From Marisa cornuarietis (taxonomy: Eukaryota > Mollusca > Gastropoda > Architaenioglossa > Ampullariidae): DNA of 64,000 nt. This document shows, piece after piece, positions 10,566 through 24,663 of the stretch (positions are counted from its first letter, which is position 1; each line of letters opens with the position of its first letter). Location of the stretch: contig SMMW01000019.1 in the NCBI GenBank assembly GCA_004794655.1, positions 1,933,501-1,997,500 on the forward strand, given 5' to 3'. The notes beneath the pieces were generated by a model. The model worked only from the letters and a program-made list of their open reading frames with translations, was not told where the DNA came from and ran no database searches. Position numbers and translations under genes: made by a program.

Positions 10566-11065
10566 GACACGTGTAACATGTTTGTATGTCATGACACGTG
10601 TAACATGTTTGTATGTCATGACACGTGTAACATGTTTTTATGTCATGATACGTGTAACATGTTTGTATGTCATGACACGTGTAACATGTTTTTATGTCAT
10701 GATACGTGTAACATGTTTGTATGTCATGATACGTGTATGTGAATGAAAAGTGTATGCTTATCATGTATGTGCATATTAATGACATGCGGATGTGTGTTTT
10801 AATCGTATGTGTATCATAACCGGTTTCATGACTTGTGTATTATAATGACCTACAAAGTGTTTGTGTGTCATCCTGACTCGCATGAGCATCATAAGAACAC
10901 GGGTATGTGTAATGACGTGTCTGTGTAGGATAATGACATGTGCATGTGTATCATAATTACATGTTAAAGTGTACGTGTATCATAATGACACGCGGGTATT
11001 CTAATCACAGGTGTATGGTGTGCATATGTATTTTAATGGCACGTGTATGTGGATCATGACGTGTA
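10566..11065. repeat. 27-bp minisatellite (six units) grading into decayed copies
   Basis: Units starting at 10566, 10593, 10620, 10647, 10674 and 10701 share GACACGTGTAACATGTTT plus G/T TATGTCAT. From about 10728 the array decays into irregular GTGTATCATAATGACA-like units to about 11065. The 27-bp period is a multiple of three, so frames stay open on both strands; these are not genes. Confidence 0.92.
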
Positions 11066-11099
11066 ACGTGTTTGTCTATCATAAACATAATATATATAT

Positions 11100-12377
11100 A
11101 TATATCATAATCACTCACTCAAGAAAAAAACAAAAAACAAACGATGATAACAAACCAGTTATTCACTCGGCATACAGCAAGATGATAATATCAGCCAGTT
11201 ACTCATCCAGTTCAACCAGTTCTCCGAGACGCGCCAGCATGTGTCGAGCCATAGCGTACACCCGCGCGTGGTGCCATCAATCGCGGGTTAATGACTTCTA
11301 CGGAACAGACCGACAAGTTCACCAATGTGCCCTCGGGGACCTTCGACTCACCGTGCCCGTTGCACGCAGATTTCCTGCGACACGCCGCACGCGCATTAGA
11401 TTGTAGTTGTCGTCCGCACGACTTCTCCAGCAAGAAACCTCCATCCCCATAGCCACCTGTTCTCCCTCCCACTCCCATTCTTGCCGCCGCCGCCACGCGT
11501 CTGGGATTGCATGCGTGTATGAGCATAGCTTGGTGGTGTCGTCTGCTCACTGGCCTTCCAGTTGAACTGCAAACGTCCGGCGCGGGAGGTGGCTACTCTG
11601 TAAAGCGGAGAGATGGCGCCTTGAGCACGAGGACAATCGCACAATGTGAAGTCTATGAAACAATTGGCCTCTTTCGGCTTTTACGGCAGACGTTTGAGCT
11701 GAAGTGAACACGAGGCTGAGATTTTTCAGGACAGTCGTTACAGTTTGCCTTCAACGAAATTTATCAGAAAATTTTGTGGAATTATTTTATTTTTCTTTGG
11801 AAAATGTTTGATTTTCCACATTCTGTGTAAAGTCTTAAAGTGTGATTACTCAGATAGTAAATGAAGGAAAAGAGTGGGCCAGACTGAGTAGAATCCATTT
11901 TCTTGTATCAATACCAACGGTACTTGCAACAGTGTGTCTAAAATATTTAGCGCGCTTGTAGTTATTTTTCGGATAGAGATTTTTAGTCATTTTGTTTCCC
12001 CAAAATAACTTTGAGACAAGTAGTTTTAATATACTTTAAATAAGAACAGTATGTGCTAAAAATTAGCTTAAACACAATAATTAAAACATGCGCAAGTACA
12101 TAGCAAAAAATAAAGACTTTGCCTAAGAGAGAAAAATCAGTAACAAATTAACCTTTACGACGTTCTCTAATTTGAGAGATTTTTTGTATCAGCACTATAC
12201 GAACCTTCATGTGAAGTTAAGGACATAATTCGTAATGCATCTTTGAGTGCTTCAAGAAAGAGACAAATGTTGACATTGTAAAGACTTTGAAAATGTGCCA
12301 GTACAGTGGAGGTCTAAAGCCAGTGTGATTAGCCAGTTAAAGGTGGGAACATTAAGTTCCCCAACAATCATTTCATC
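11100..12377. other. Upstream region of the GPCR
   Basis: It contains a GC-rich patch near 11200-11640 with no recognisable protein, then AT-rich sequence up to the receptor start. A promoter or 5' UTR exon may lie here, but I see no convincing TATA box or initiator, so none is called. Confidence 0.4.
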
Positions 12378-12794
12378 ATGTGGAACAATCTTCACTCTGA
12401 CTACTTTGCCACTCACAGTCTCAGTGCCCTTCGCTCGCGTTCTTTCCATCTGGACGAAGACATCGTGAACGCCGCCAACCATTCGCTCACCTCACGTACT
12501 CATCACGTAGATGGCGACGTCGAGAACGACTTCAGCAACGGCATCAGCACGGCGGGGGACAACAACACTGACTACTACTACGACTACGATGATTCGGTGG
12601 GCAGTCTACCCGTTAACGAGATGGTGGTGAATGGGGTCGGGTACGGGTTGGTGTTGCTAATGGGCTTGGCCGGAAACATACTGGTCATCGTGTCCGTGGC
12701 CAGGTATCGGCGGATGCACAACATCACCAACATCTTCCTCCTGTCCCTCGCTACCGCGGATCTCCTTCTCGTCTGTGTGTGCGTGCCGGTAAAG
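12378..12794 (+). CDS. GPCR exon 1: N-terminus, TM1, TM2
   Basis: This exon encodes residues 1-139 and ends after a Lys codon at a GTAAGA donor (phase 0). The start is the first ATG of the open frame and leaves a plausible 86-residue extracellular segment, so it was preferred over internal Met82. There is no signal peptide, as is usual for class A receptors. The N-terminus is acidic and holds a Tyr/Asp cluster at residues 65-72. TM1 carries the GN motif (99-100), ICL1 is RRMHNITN, and TM2 carries LATAD (124-128). Any upstream non-coding exon was not identified. Confidence 0.93.
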
Positions 12795-15700
12795 GTAAGA
12801 CAACTGTAAATTATAACAGTAATTGAAAGTTCGAGTGATTGTGCTCCGCTTGTGAATATCTATGGATCAAACAGAGAAAACAGATTTATAAATAAGCAAA
12901 ATAATGATAACTGGGGACTGCAATTTAGTCCAAACCCAATATGGAGACTTACAATTATAGGCACACAAATATTCCAAAAGGCAGTTATAGTTACGCAAAC
13001 ATTTATAAAGGGCTTTATTTCAGAGACTACACACACTCTCTTTCACTTTTTCTCTCATTAAGTACAATACAGGAAACATAGGACTTACTGATGGAAAATT
13101 GTAAGTTAATTGATCTGTGGAGGCATCTTAACCCAAAGACAAATTGCTACACCTGGAGCTGTAGTTGTGAAGTGAGGGTAAGTCGTTGCCCCGGTACAAC
13201 ACGGGTAAATCAGGGGCAGACGCCTTGACTCCTTATTTACAATGCAGTGTCCAGACCTCACGGATGCTGCTTTAGCTCTGGAACAGTAGTTGTAAAGCAG
13301 TGGCAAAGTTATCCTAGGGTAAAGTAACCTAAAGCAATATTTGCGGGGTCTGGATACCACCTCTTAACAACCGAGATAAGAAGCTTTCCCTTGAGCTCCT
13401 CATTTTTCCCTGTAACAACGACTTCCCCTTGCTCTATAATGGAGAAGAACTTTAATTACACCTATACAAAAACTACGCTGGATTTTTTTTATTATCAGTC
13501 TTTATTGAAGATGATGTATTTGACTACAGAAGAGATCCTTCAAATCTTCTCTGTGTGTTTAATGCAAGGCCGCTTTCTTCAGTTAGCGCCTGTCACCAAT
13601 ACAGTGAGGACTGACTGTCCTGAGTTCAGATCTTTTCTTGGGAACGCTGTCTTTCCCTGCATATGGCATTTGTTTACAGGGCTGGCTGCACTGCCGTGAT
13701 ATAGGCTTAGTTTCCTCCCCTACCTCTCTTCAGCTGTTTCTTTGAAGTCGAAATTATGTTCTGTCTGTGTTTCATACATGTGGGTTTTCTCGTGCTCGAG
13801 GAGCTTCAGCGGGACGTGATCATCTCCATTTCAGTAATCCGGCTGTCCAAAGTATGCGAGGAAAATGCCGTTCAAGTATGTTACAGATGGTTCTTTTAGG
13901 TATCCCAGATCATAGAGATCAAAGTCAGGAGTTTTGAAACAGCGAATTCCTTATAGAACAGTCAGCTGCCTAAGTAGTCAACCACTAAGATGGCCTCTCA
14001 TGCCGTCTTGACTACTCCATGCTTCTTAGTCTCGGTAAGCAAACATTGTACAAAATAAACTCGTCTCTATCGGCTAGAGCTTGAACATTTTAGTACTCAC
14101 CAATACTGAAAGCTTGTGACAACATTGTACTAGCAATACTCGTTAAAAGTCAAAAACACAAGAAAAAGATTTTTTTTTAAAGTGAACGATTTTTTTTGTC
14201 GGTATGAATGGATCGTCGACTAAGACCACTGACATGCATGCAAAGCATGTTCAACCCCCACATGACACACCATTTTCCCGTCCGTTGACCAAGCTGTGGA
14301 ATCGGCACTTTAAAACGTTAAACAAAGATCGGCGAACTGTTGTCTGAAGTTGTCAGTTTGTTCGAGTCTCAAGGGAACTAACATCGATTGTGCGCCGCGC
14401 AGCAATGGCGTTTGGCTTTCAGGATGCCAGGCACTGGTAGTCAGTGATGAAAAGAGATTCTGGAACCGTGTTTCCAGTGCAAAGAGATCGTTTCCATTTC
14501 AAATATTTAAATTTTAAGGTACTTTGATCAAGAAATTTTAAACAGATTTGCACCTTGACAAAGATCTTTCAGTTGGTTGCTTTGCCTCCATTTAGGCTTG
14601 TTTTAGGTGTGTCTTTGAGTTTTATTTCCATACGATCTTTAGTTATGCTTGTGTTTATTGCTTCGAATAGCTTTTATTATCTAATAACTAACCTCTGTTT
14701 CCATAGCTTTTGTACTAAAGGATAGAGTTCAACATGTAGGTGTTGTGTGGTATTCCACTTTTTACTCATATCTTCAAAACGCAGCTTTCGATCACAAGGT
14801 TTCGTCTGTAAACGACATATGGAAGATTGTTTTCAAAATAATTCCAGACATCCATTTGTTGATTTGATCAAACGCTCCTAATTCAAGAGTTATCGCTTGG
14901 AGATATTTCTCGATTTGATCGTTTTATCTTGATGTAGGCGTTTTTAAATTTTTGGTGTAAGTCATAAAAGCATTATCATCAAATCTGTTTCTAAATATTG
15001 CTACTGTAGCCGCTCGACAGTGTTTCCAGCACATGGCAGTTTTAGACCACAATGCTCCGAAACTGGTAAGAGATATGGCGTCCTGTTTTTTTACGGTCAC
15101 AGGCACAAAACTGGAGCAATTAGCAAAATGAATCATCGACATAAAACTAGGCACACTTTGTAAAGATTTTCCATGCTTTAAGATTTAGTGGGGCGTTAGT
15201 TTTTTCTAATTACTCGGGGCAAAACACTGTAACCAAAAATCTGAGCAATTAACCTCCTTGAGATACACGCCTACACACTTCATATGCTCAGAAAAGTAAG
15301 TTTGCCCTTTTGCAGGGCACATGGAAATTTCACCTCACACAAGTACAGACAGAGATGCTTTCAATATATGTTTATTATTTTACTTTGTGAAAATACAGCT
15401 TTTTTAAACGGAACTTTTAGAAATCTCCTTTTTACAAAACCAGGATGACTATCTGACAATGAGCATGAAAACTGCTCGTCCCCTACTTTGAAACGCTCTC
15501 AAAAGTTTCAAATACGCCCCACCCCCCTGCATTTTCCTTTACCCGCCCCTCTAGTAGTGAGAAAAGACTGGTTAACCTCAAACCGCACACTAAAGAGTTT
15601 TCAAAGGGCAAGAACCCTTCTTTTGTTTTGGAGCTGGAGGCGCACGCCTCTTCGTCACAGCGAAGAGCTGGAGATCTGAGGAAGAACTCTTGCCTCTCAG

Positions 15701-18180
15701 ACACACTGGAGAAACCATTGTGAACCACAGTGTGGTGTTTGTGAAGAGCTCATTTGGCGTTCCCACGGAATGATAAAGAGTTTTGTTTCATTGAAAAGAA
15801 AAACAACTTTCAAGAGGGGAAAAAGTCGTTCTCAGGGTGGGCGCTCTGCACTTCCGCTGGCTTGAACAACTGATGGCCAAACCGACGTTTCCTACGTCAA
15901 CTCTGCTTACAGAGAGCGACCCCCGAGGAAACGGGCCCAGCATGCCCCTGATGTCCCTGTCGGAGGGCGTCAAGCGCTGATGACACGCACTGGCCGTGCA
16001 TGCTTGGCTACTCAAGGAGTTAAATTTAGACTACAGTTAGCTGCTTGTGGAATCAATGTTGGCCTCATAACTAGCTGCTTATAAAATCAATGCCTGAGCT
16101 CAGCCATTATTTTGCTTTTGAGCGAGCCGATTTCTGCTACTTTTTGTTTTGTTTTTCTTTTCATGGCCTGTTGCGTTTTCTAGAAATCAGTGTTAGAAGC
16201 AGCGGAAATCTCTTGAAGGGATTTTACAGACGAAAGAAAACGCTGTGTAGTCTGAATCCTTATTATCACTGTAAAAAACAGGTAACTTAAATTTTCTTTG
16301 TTCGGCCATATTACAATACCAGGCACGCAGGCACGCACTCACACGCAAAAGATGGAGGAAATCAGGGTACCCGCAGGAAACTACTTGAGGCCAGTCATGT
16401 AAACAGCTGTCGCATCCAGAGAGGGATGCGTCAGAGCTTCGATTAAGCACCACGCCACCCGACTCACACTTTAGGCACTGGGCCACTAACCGACGATTGA
16501 CACCATGAGCATCCACAGAGTAAAAGCTGATCCCTGGCTGGTCTTCGTCTTGCGATCTTGTCTTCTTGGGCTTCTGCTGCTCGGATTGTCTGGCCTTTCG
16601 ACTTTTCGTGGGAGCCGATAAAAGCCCGGGGGTGTGGGGGTGGGATGAGGTGAGGAGTAGGCTGGTGGGGCCAATTTACCGACGATCCTTCTCTGCACAG
16701 CCCCTGCAGCAGCCAGGAGATCGGGCTTCATCAGGCCTGAAGGATACAGCGGGACTTGCCATCTCTCATGGCGAGGTTCATGCTTTCCGATTGTGCCCGC
16801 GAGACTTGCCTGATGAGCTGAGGCTTTCTGCCTCAATTAGCCGAACTTTTCCTCTTCTCTTTGCCCCAGCTACAGCTAAGACTTTTTTCTCGCTAGGTTT
16901 TTCAAAGTTTACAACTTAAGGGTGGGAGATACTGGGTGGGGAATTATGTACCTAGGTATGTTTTAACCTAATAGCAATGGTTTACGTGTGTGTCCACGTA
17001 CCATGCACACTTAGTATGTCACAAATATTTCATGTTTCACGCACACTCTATCGGGTCAAACTTTCTCCACGCAACAAATATCCCATCTACGTGTCCCTTG
17101 TAACATTCTCTTCTAATGTTACCCAATGAAATACGTGAGACTTTGCCCTCCCACGATACCATTCATACGCGTTTGGATCAAGTATTTTTCACGTGAGAAG
17201 TATTTTTCTCTTTTCTCAAGCTTTTGCGTACACATTTAAAATATAGCCACAGCTGCTGCACGATGATGTGACAACCCCTTAAACAGTATTCACATCCACA
17301 GAAAAATTTAGTGTTTCTCCAGGCGAGATTCGAACTCACGACCTAAATCCTCGCAGTCTTGGTGACAATCATGTTCCAGCTGCACCATCGGACCACCCAC
17401 ACAGATTTTTCCTCCGTATCCCATCTTTACTCAGGAATTAAAAACTAAGGACGTGACTGTCACTGCAGCTCTAAGCTTATGTTTGTGTTTTTCTTGAGTA
17501 AGCCTCTTCTTAGCGAAAGACTGTTTCTATTATCTGACCCCGAAAGAACACTTTTTTTTAGAAGAGGAAGTTTTCTTGAAGCCGAAGTTTGAATAAACCT
17601 GAAAACTACGTGGTGTGTTCAGTCGCTTTAAGATAATAGAGTAATGTAATATGGACGCTTTTTGAATGACCTCATGAACATGGCTACGTCCCTTCCAATT
17701 TTTAAAACTGTGTTAAACGGCCATGAGAAGGAAATGACGTCAGTCTATAGGGTCCGATATCGAGGGTTTCCATATAAAAGATCTTGGGCAGCAGGACAAG
17801 ATCAACTCAGCAATCAATCACAAAACCGGCGCCGGCTAGGAAAGATGGAAGCATGGCACCGTTTTTCCTTTTATGTAAATTTGATAGTGGCATATTAAGA
17901 AGTAATAAAAATGAAAACGCCTTTCCCCATCATCAAGGCGAGTTCAAAAAGAACAACACACACTTAACAATAACAATAACTGCTAGGGGCACAAGGCCGT
18001 CAACTCTTGAACCGAGGAAGTATGATCGATTACAAAGTTGCTCAGAGGAGGAAAAAGCAAGAAGAGTCTCCAAAGTCCACAGAGATCCAGAGACGAGACA
18101 GAGAGCAGTCTCCTCAAGCCTATTAAACGAAGGGACATCACTTTCTCTTCAGACAGTAGCGTCAGTATGGAAGCCGCTAT

Positions 18181-18216
<36 letters not shown>

Positions 18217-21200
18217 AAGAAAGAGAGAGACATGTTATTTTTACGACCACTCACGTTTTTCATCCGCTTCTTAAGACCAGAATTCTTGTGAAATGTAGAT
18301 TAAAGTACGTGTAGACAAATGTGCAGTCAGTATAAACTAACCCACTGGAAGTTTAAATACACGTAGAGTCTCAATGTAAGGAACTCTCTGGGACTAGAGA
18401 AAACATTCGTTATATCGAATAATTTATTACATGGAGATTCTCAAAATTCAATGAGCGTGTTGTATGGTTTTAGTTTTATAACACACCTTAACCTTTATTC
18501 ACTAAGAAAGCAATGCAAAAGATGTAAAGCTTCATGGAAACAAAAGAGAGGAATTTTATAGCATCACTTTCTCACTCAGTTTGATACAACAGGAAATGCA
18601 AAATTTGAAGACAAAATTACTGCCTCTTGCAAATCCGAACTCACAAAAAACAGAACAAATTGCTATGCATCATGTGTAAGTAGGAATTATTATTGACTGC
18701 TATAAAGCTCATCTTCTGTTTCTTGAGAAAGTAGTCAATTTTGGGCTGGACTGGATCATCAGAAACAATTATCAGTAGAGGAACTTCAAGACAACAAAGG
18801 TACCAATTCATGTCATCGGTCGCTGCACTACAACAAGGAGAAAAACCGCCTGACCTCCAAAGTAATGGTGAGCTCGGCAAGAACATCTACCTCTGCTACA
18901 TCCCCGCAAGCTGCGTTCGTCAAAGTGCTGTTGAATAAGTTCAACAAACCGATGCTCGCTTGACAATCACTTTGACCGAGGGATGGTTCAAGTTCTAGAC
19001 CTTCGTCTCGCAGATTTGATCAGCTCCCAGGAATGTTCCGTGACCTCGTGTTTGGAAACTAGCTAAAACAGCTTTGTTTTTTAAAAAGATCTTTATGTCG
19101 AGCAGCCCTCATCCTCTTACGCTGTGTCTCAAGCTGCTCTCCCGTAGATTGGCTTCATTTTTTTAACGGTCTTTGAGAATCGTCGACCGCGTGGATCGCG
19201 TACAGCCATCTTTCCTTCCTCGCTTCCCCCCCATCCATCATCAACTGCAGAGAGAATCTGAACTTTCTCAGTAAACTTAGTAAACTGACGCTTGTTTTAA
19301 GCCAGTTCACGGTTCTTTCCTACTGATAAATTTCTCTAGCAGAGGATACCCTTTCTCACTGCAGACAACACAATGGATGTCTCTGAATCAATAACGCCTC
19401 TTAAATCTGGCCATACAGATACCAACGCTTCTCTTGAGACCGGTCATTGACCGACACCCTCCCCATCCCATGTGAACTCGATTTTACCTGTAATTACGAG
19501 ATTAACAACTGGGAGCTTTATACGTGAATGTGAGCAAGTAAATTTTCTTATCATTAACAACAGTAAAGAGATCAGACTACTACCATATTAAAAATGTCTC
19601 GGCAAAGAAAAACTACACTAACTGACAAGAAAGACATGAGACAAAAGTCTTAGACAATGTGGGCCGACAATTCGATAAAAATAACTTGGAACATTTTGTT
19701 AGAGCCAGGAGTTCGAAAAACTTTTTTTACGTCAAAGAACGAAGGCATGTCACCATTAAAACCATTTACAACATTTTTTCCGCTACAGTTTAAGAAATCA
19801 GAGATTTTATTTATTTATTTGGTTTCCTTGATAAAGAGTTTCATAGCTAGTGGTATGGATTAATGTTTAGTTCCCCTGAAGGAGCGTTTCATCGTAACGC
19901 TGTGCGTTGACCACCTTTTCTTCTGAAGTCACAATCCAAAATTTTAAACTTACAATGGGAAAGCTAATCTCAGCAAGAAAGTCTTTCTTGCAAAAACGTT
20001 CGTAAGATAAGAGAAAACATATCTGAGATATGTACGTCAGGATTCTGTTTACCGCTCTCACTCTTTATCTGCTTACTTACTTCCCTCCTAATGCCTATCA
20101 AGACAGGTAACAACAACCTGTTTGTCTAAGTGCATGGCTCTTCATCACTCCCTTAACTATCACCAACCGGATCCGGAGCAAGCTGACCCACCCGTGGGGC
20201 CAGCCTCCCGCTACCTGTCGTCAGGGGGACCCAATGGGAAGCAGCAGCATTTCGATCGGGATCATCTCTCCTTGTTTACAGGAGGATGAGGACGACATGT
20301 GACTTGTACTCACGCTTTGTCAATGCGGAAAGGTACACAAACTCACCCACGAGATGAAAAGGTACAGGTGTGATATCGAGGCACTGACAGAGGTGAGATG
20401 GACCGGCTTTGGAGAGACCTTAGACGCTGAAGGCCACAAACTCCGGTACAGTGGGAAGGAAATAAAACATGAACATAATATCTACCAACATACTAATTAT
20501 CCCCCTGTCTACCTATCAAACGTTCTCTTTTTCTTGTAAAGGTTCCTCCATAGACGGGGTACAGATACCAAGAACAAAGAAGGCAATGCACGGCGCTAAG
20601 GGCCAAAAAATACAATACTGCTGGCGTATAAAGTCCAAAACCTGACAGAGCGGATTGTGGAGACTGTTCATTAGTTTGATTCTATGACCTGTGAATTGTT
20701 CAACTATTCCCTGAAAGGATGCCAATGAGGCTCATAAGTTACCGTGGCCAACTAATAGTTTAGGTTTTGTTACTGAGAAGTCGATGAATGCGGGGACAGG
20801 ACAAGCAGAGACGAAGAGGTGGGATGGAAAGGGGGGAGGCAAAAAAAGAGGGAAATAATGAAGAGAGAGAGAGAGAGAGAAAGGGGAGGGAAAAAAGAAA
20901 TGTTATCTAAGATCACGTGATCTATTGATTAACCACAGCATAGAGGTTAACGGGAATAATCGGAACCGAGCAAGAGAGATGGTTTCTGAAGAATCCTGAC
21001 ACTAACATATGTGGCAAGAAATATCACAAACTAAATGCATTTTATTTTTCTATGAGGCCGTTCTATTTCCTGTACATAGTAAAGAGGAGGGCTTCAGTGT
21101 ATGATGGAGTTCGCCAGAAAGGACAGCTTACAGGAATGAAGAGAAAGAGACATAAAAATGGAATAGATTTTATCCTCATTTGTGCTCGTTCTTATGACAG

Positions 21201-24200
21201 TTCAACCACTCTTCATCCAACATGGCCCCTTACACGACGCGGGCCAGAACATCTAAAGTATTATATTGAATAATTTTCTATGGAGTTGGTTTCTCCAGTG
21301 GCTCAATGGTAAAGAGGATGTCAGCAAGTCTTTGAGGATCGCACGCTGCGCGCTCAGACCTCGCCTCCGGCATTCTCTCCCCTTCACATCCGCCACCTAT
21401 CCACCACTGATTCCTTTAAATGTGCACTAAAAACACACTTCTTCCTTGAGTATTACTCCTAATAACAGTCCACACAATACTAGTCCATCTTCAAATCTCC
21501 CTCAGTTCTTTCCTCTTTGCGTTTTTTACAGTTGTCTTTAATTGGTCATTAGTACTGTTGTTTATCCGTCCTTCATTGTCCACGTTTCGTTCTTGTCTTA
21601 CGAGAGTGGTTAGGCGCTATATAAATCACGAGTTATTATTGTTATTATTTGCCATTTTTCTCTAGATGAGGATGGGAAGGTGCTTGTCAGCATGGATTTG
21701 TGTTGCTAGCATCCTGTCTTACCTGTAGCCCCTCCCAAGACGTCATCTGGTCTTGATTTACTCCTTGCAAGACTCGGATTTTAATGCGTTACAATGGAAG
21801 CTGAAAAAATAGTGTTAATGATGTCGATGGATAAGACCCAGGTGCTTACATAGTCGTCAATGACTCGGCGACCCTTGAATTAACGGGACTAGTCACTCCG
21901 TCAAAGGTGGAAGACCACATTATCTACTTGCGATTTATTTGGTTTGGATTAAACATTTTTACGCGACTTTGCAAAGAGCATCCGCTCACTGGTATGAACG
22001 GCACGCTCTTAAAGATTAGACATAATGACATAAAAATTAAAATGATGAATACTTTATTTTTTATGTCCATACTGAAAAGGATTGGGGTAAAACATATTAC
22101 AGGAAAATACAGAATACACGCTAGTGGATGAAAAATTTGTTTTAGCGTTGAATGTTCTTTCTTTTCTTGATTCGCTAGATATTAAAACGTCTCTAGGTTC
22201 GTTTCTATTTCTGTTGACATAAAAATAAGTAGTTAAAAGTCATCAGGTCTATTGTGATACTTTTTCGGGATGAAACACTTTCGTAGATTTATCAAACATG
22301 GACAGCAGAATATAGAATTAAACCTTCATAGTCCTTGACATGCGATAATATGATAAGAATTCATCAAAGACAAAGGAAACATTGCCAATCACAAGATTCG
22401 TCTGTCTTTACTTTGTGTAACGTGCAATGATTATTGGTATTAATTAAACATAATACTTTTCACTGTAATGTTATTTTGGGCAAAGTCTCCAAGTAGGCGC
22501 ACATTTCTAAGACCATCGCAGACTGAGACTTCTCCAAGTCGATGTTGTGATGCCGGTGCCACGATCTGTACTTTCGCATGAGCTAGCGTTTCGCAACTCT
22601 AAATGTGCGTAAGACAAGAGACGCGCATGCGCAGACAAGATAGAATGGTTAGCATGATGTAGGCGAGCTGAAGAGTGTTTTGAGACAAGGATTCGCACAT
22701 TAGACGCAAATGGGTATCTCGCGCGAAAGCTCAGATCGTGGCACGATCTGAACTTCACTTATGTAACAGCATCTGTCTATAATGTAACGATGTAATCCGC
22801 CCTTTTAGCTCATATGTGCAGAGAATATATTATTGAATAAATGTAGATAATGTGCTAATACGATCATTTGCTCATATGCTAGGACAATACATGTTTTGAA
22901 AAAAAATGTAATCCGCTCTGAGACGACCATTCACTTTTCAGCAAAGACGATATTATGGAATTTAACGATGTAATATTCTAGGACAGCTTATATCTTGAGT
23001 TTAACTCTGTGATCCGCTGAGACGACCATTCGCTCATATGCTAGAACAGTGTATGTCTTAAATTTAACGAAGGTAATACGCTTCGACACGGCCATTAGCT
23101 TATATTCTAGGACAGAATGATTTCAATATAACGATATGATCTACTGAGACGACCATTTGCTTACATGCTAGAGTAGTATGTCTTGATTTTAACGACAGAA
23201 ATTCGCTGTGAGACGATCATTCGCTCATATTTTAGAACAGCGTATATCTTAAATTTAAAGCTGTGATATGCGTTATTGTGATGACACTGATTATCCACAG
23301 TAAAGGAGAAAGGTGATCATACCAAGCAATAAATCTACATTTAACAAAATAACATATGCTTGCAAAGTATTGCAAGAAAATTCATTTCTTATTTTTGCCA
23401 TTTTTTATACGTTCCAAAGTATTTTTATAAATTGTATAAGCACTAATCAGATCCACGCCAACAAGCTTAAGTGGATGCGATATCTTAATTGCACCTTAAG
23501 CTTCTCATAAAGTGACATGCTTTAATCTTGAATTTCACATTTACGTTTTTAGAAAATATTTTACAATTCTCAGCTGTATGACTCTTGATAAACAAGTGAC
23601 AGCTGTCTGTCGGTCTGCCTATTATGAGCTCCGTAAGATCAGCGCCATCCGTCATTTTCTCTCTACACGCGCTACCAACACTCTTGTCTGTGTGTTTGTT
23701 CTTTCTCGACTTGACTACTGCAACTCCTTGCTGGCAGGCTGCACTGAATACCTTCTTCACAAACTCCACAAAGTACAGAACTCCATCGCACGTCAGGTGC
23801 TTAGAGCCAAGAAACGGGACCATGTCACTCCTCTCCTTCGTTTTCTACACTGGCTACCCATCCGCTCTTGCATTCAGTACAAACTGTTATGTTTTGATTT
23901 GTTTGCTGGGTCCTGCCCTGACTATTTCTCTGAACTTCCCTTACGTCCCAGCAAGACAACTCCTCTCCTCGTCTGACGATCGTCTTCTAACTGTTCCTGT
24001 CACCAGAACAACATATGGTCACAGGATTTTTAGTTACTGTGCAGCGAAACAATGGAACTCTCTCTCTTTCCATATCCGCCACCTACCCACCATTGAATTC
24101 TTTAAATTTGCACTGAAAACGCACTTCTTCCCGAATTACTCCTAACACCAGTTTCCACAATGCCAGTCCTTTTTCCTACTCTTTCCCCCTTACGGGCTTA

Positions 24201-24591
24201 TTGCTACTTCCCTGCTTGTCTTCCTTTTGCTAAATCATGATACTTTCAGTCCTTGTTATTTGAATCCTCTTTAAAGTGTTTAGATTTGTCCTTTATTCAT
24301 CATCAGTACTGTTGTTTATCCTTCCGTCGTTTATATGTTCTTTGCTTCCTCTTCTGTCCCTCGTTTATTGCCCTTGTCTCATTCTTATTCTTCAGCGTTA
24401 AGAGCATAGTCCATAGGAGTGTAAGTATGCGCTATATAAATTTTGCACTTATTATTGTTATTATTATGTTGGTATCTGTTAAGTGTTATATTAACAATCA
24501 TTTTTTTCTTTGCTTGATGATAGTTAGACGGCAGATACAGGTAACATACACAAACCAAATCCTACATTCACAAATTCCATAGGAGTAAAAT

Positions 24592-24663
<72 letters not shown>

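Noticed and set aside
10504..10785. Repetitive peptide frames on both strands
   Set aside because: They are explained by a 27-bp minisatellite, which keeps all frames open by length alone.
12378..12809. Exon 1 as a stand-alone 143-residue protein
   Set aside because: It ends four codons after a GTAAGA donor, inside what must be a seven-TM receptor. The downstream exons complete it in phase.
16566..16919. 117-residue open frame, + strand
   Set aside because: No domain, no supporting splice sites, and an overlapping frame of equal length on the other strand.
17322..17400. Possible functional tRNA gene on the - strand
   Set aside because: A- and B-boxes are present but the acceptor stem does not pair, as expected of a SINE head.
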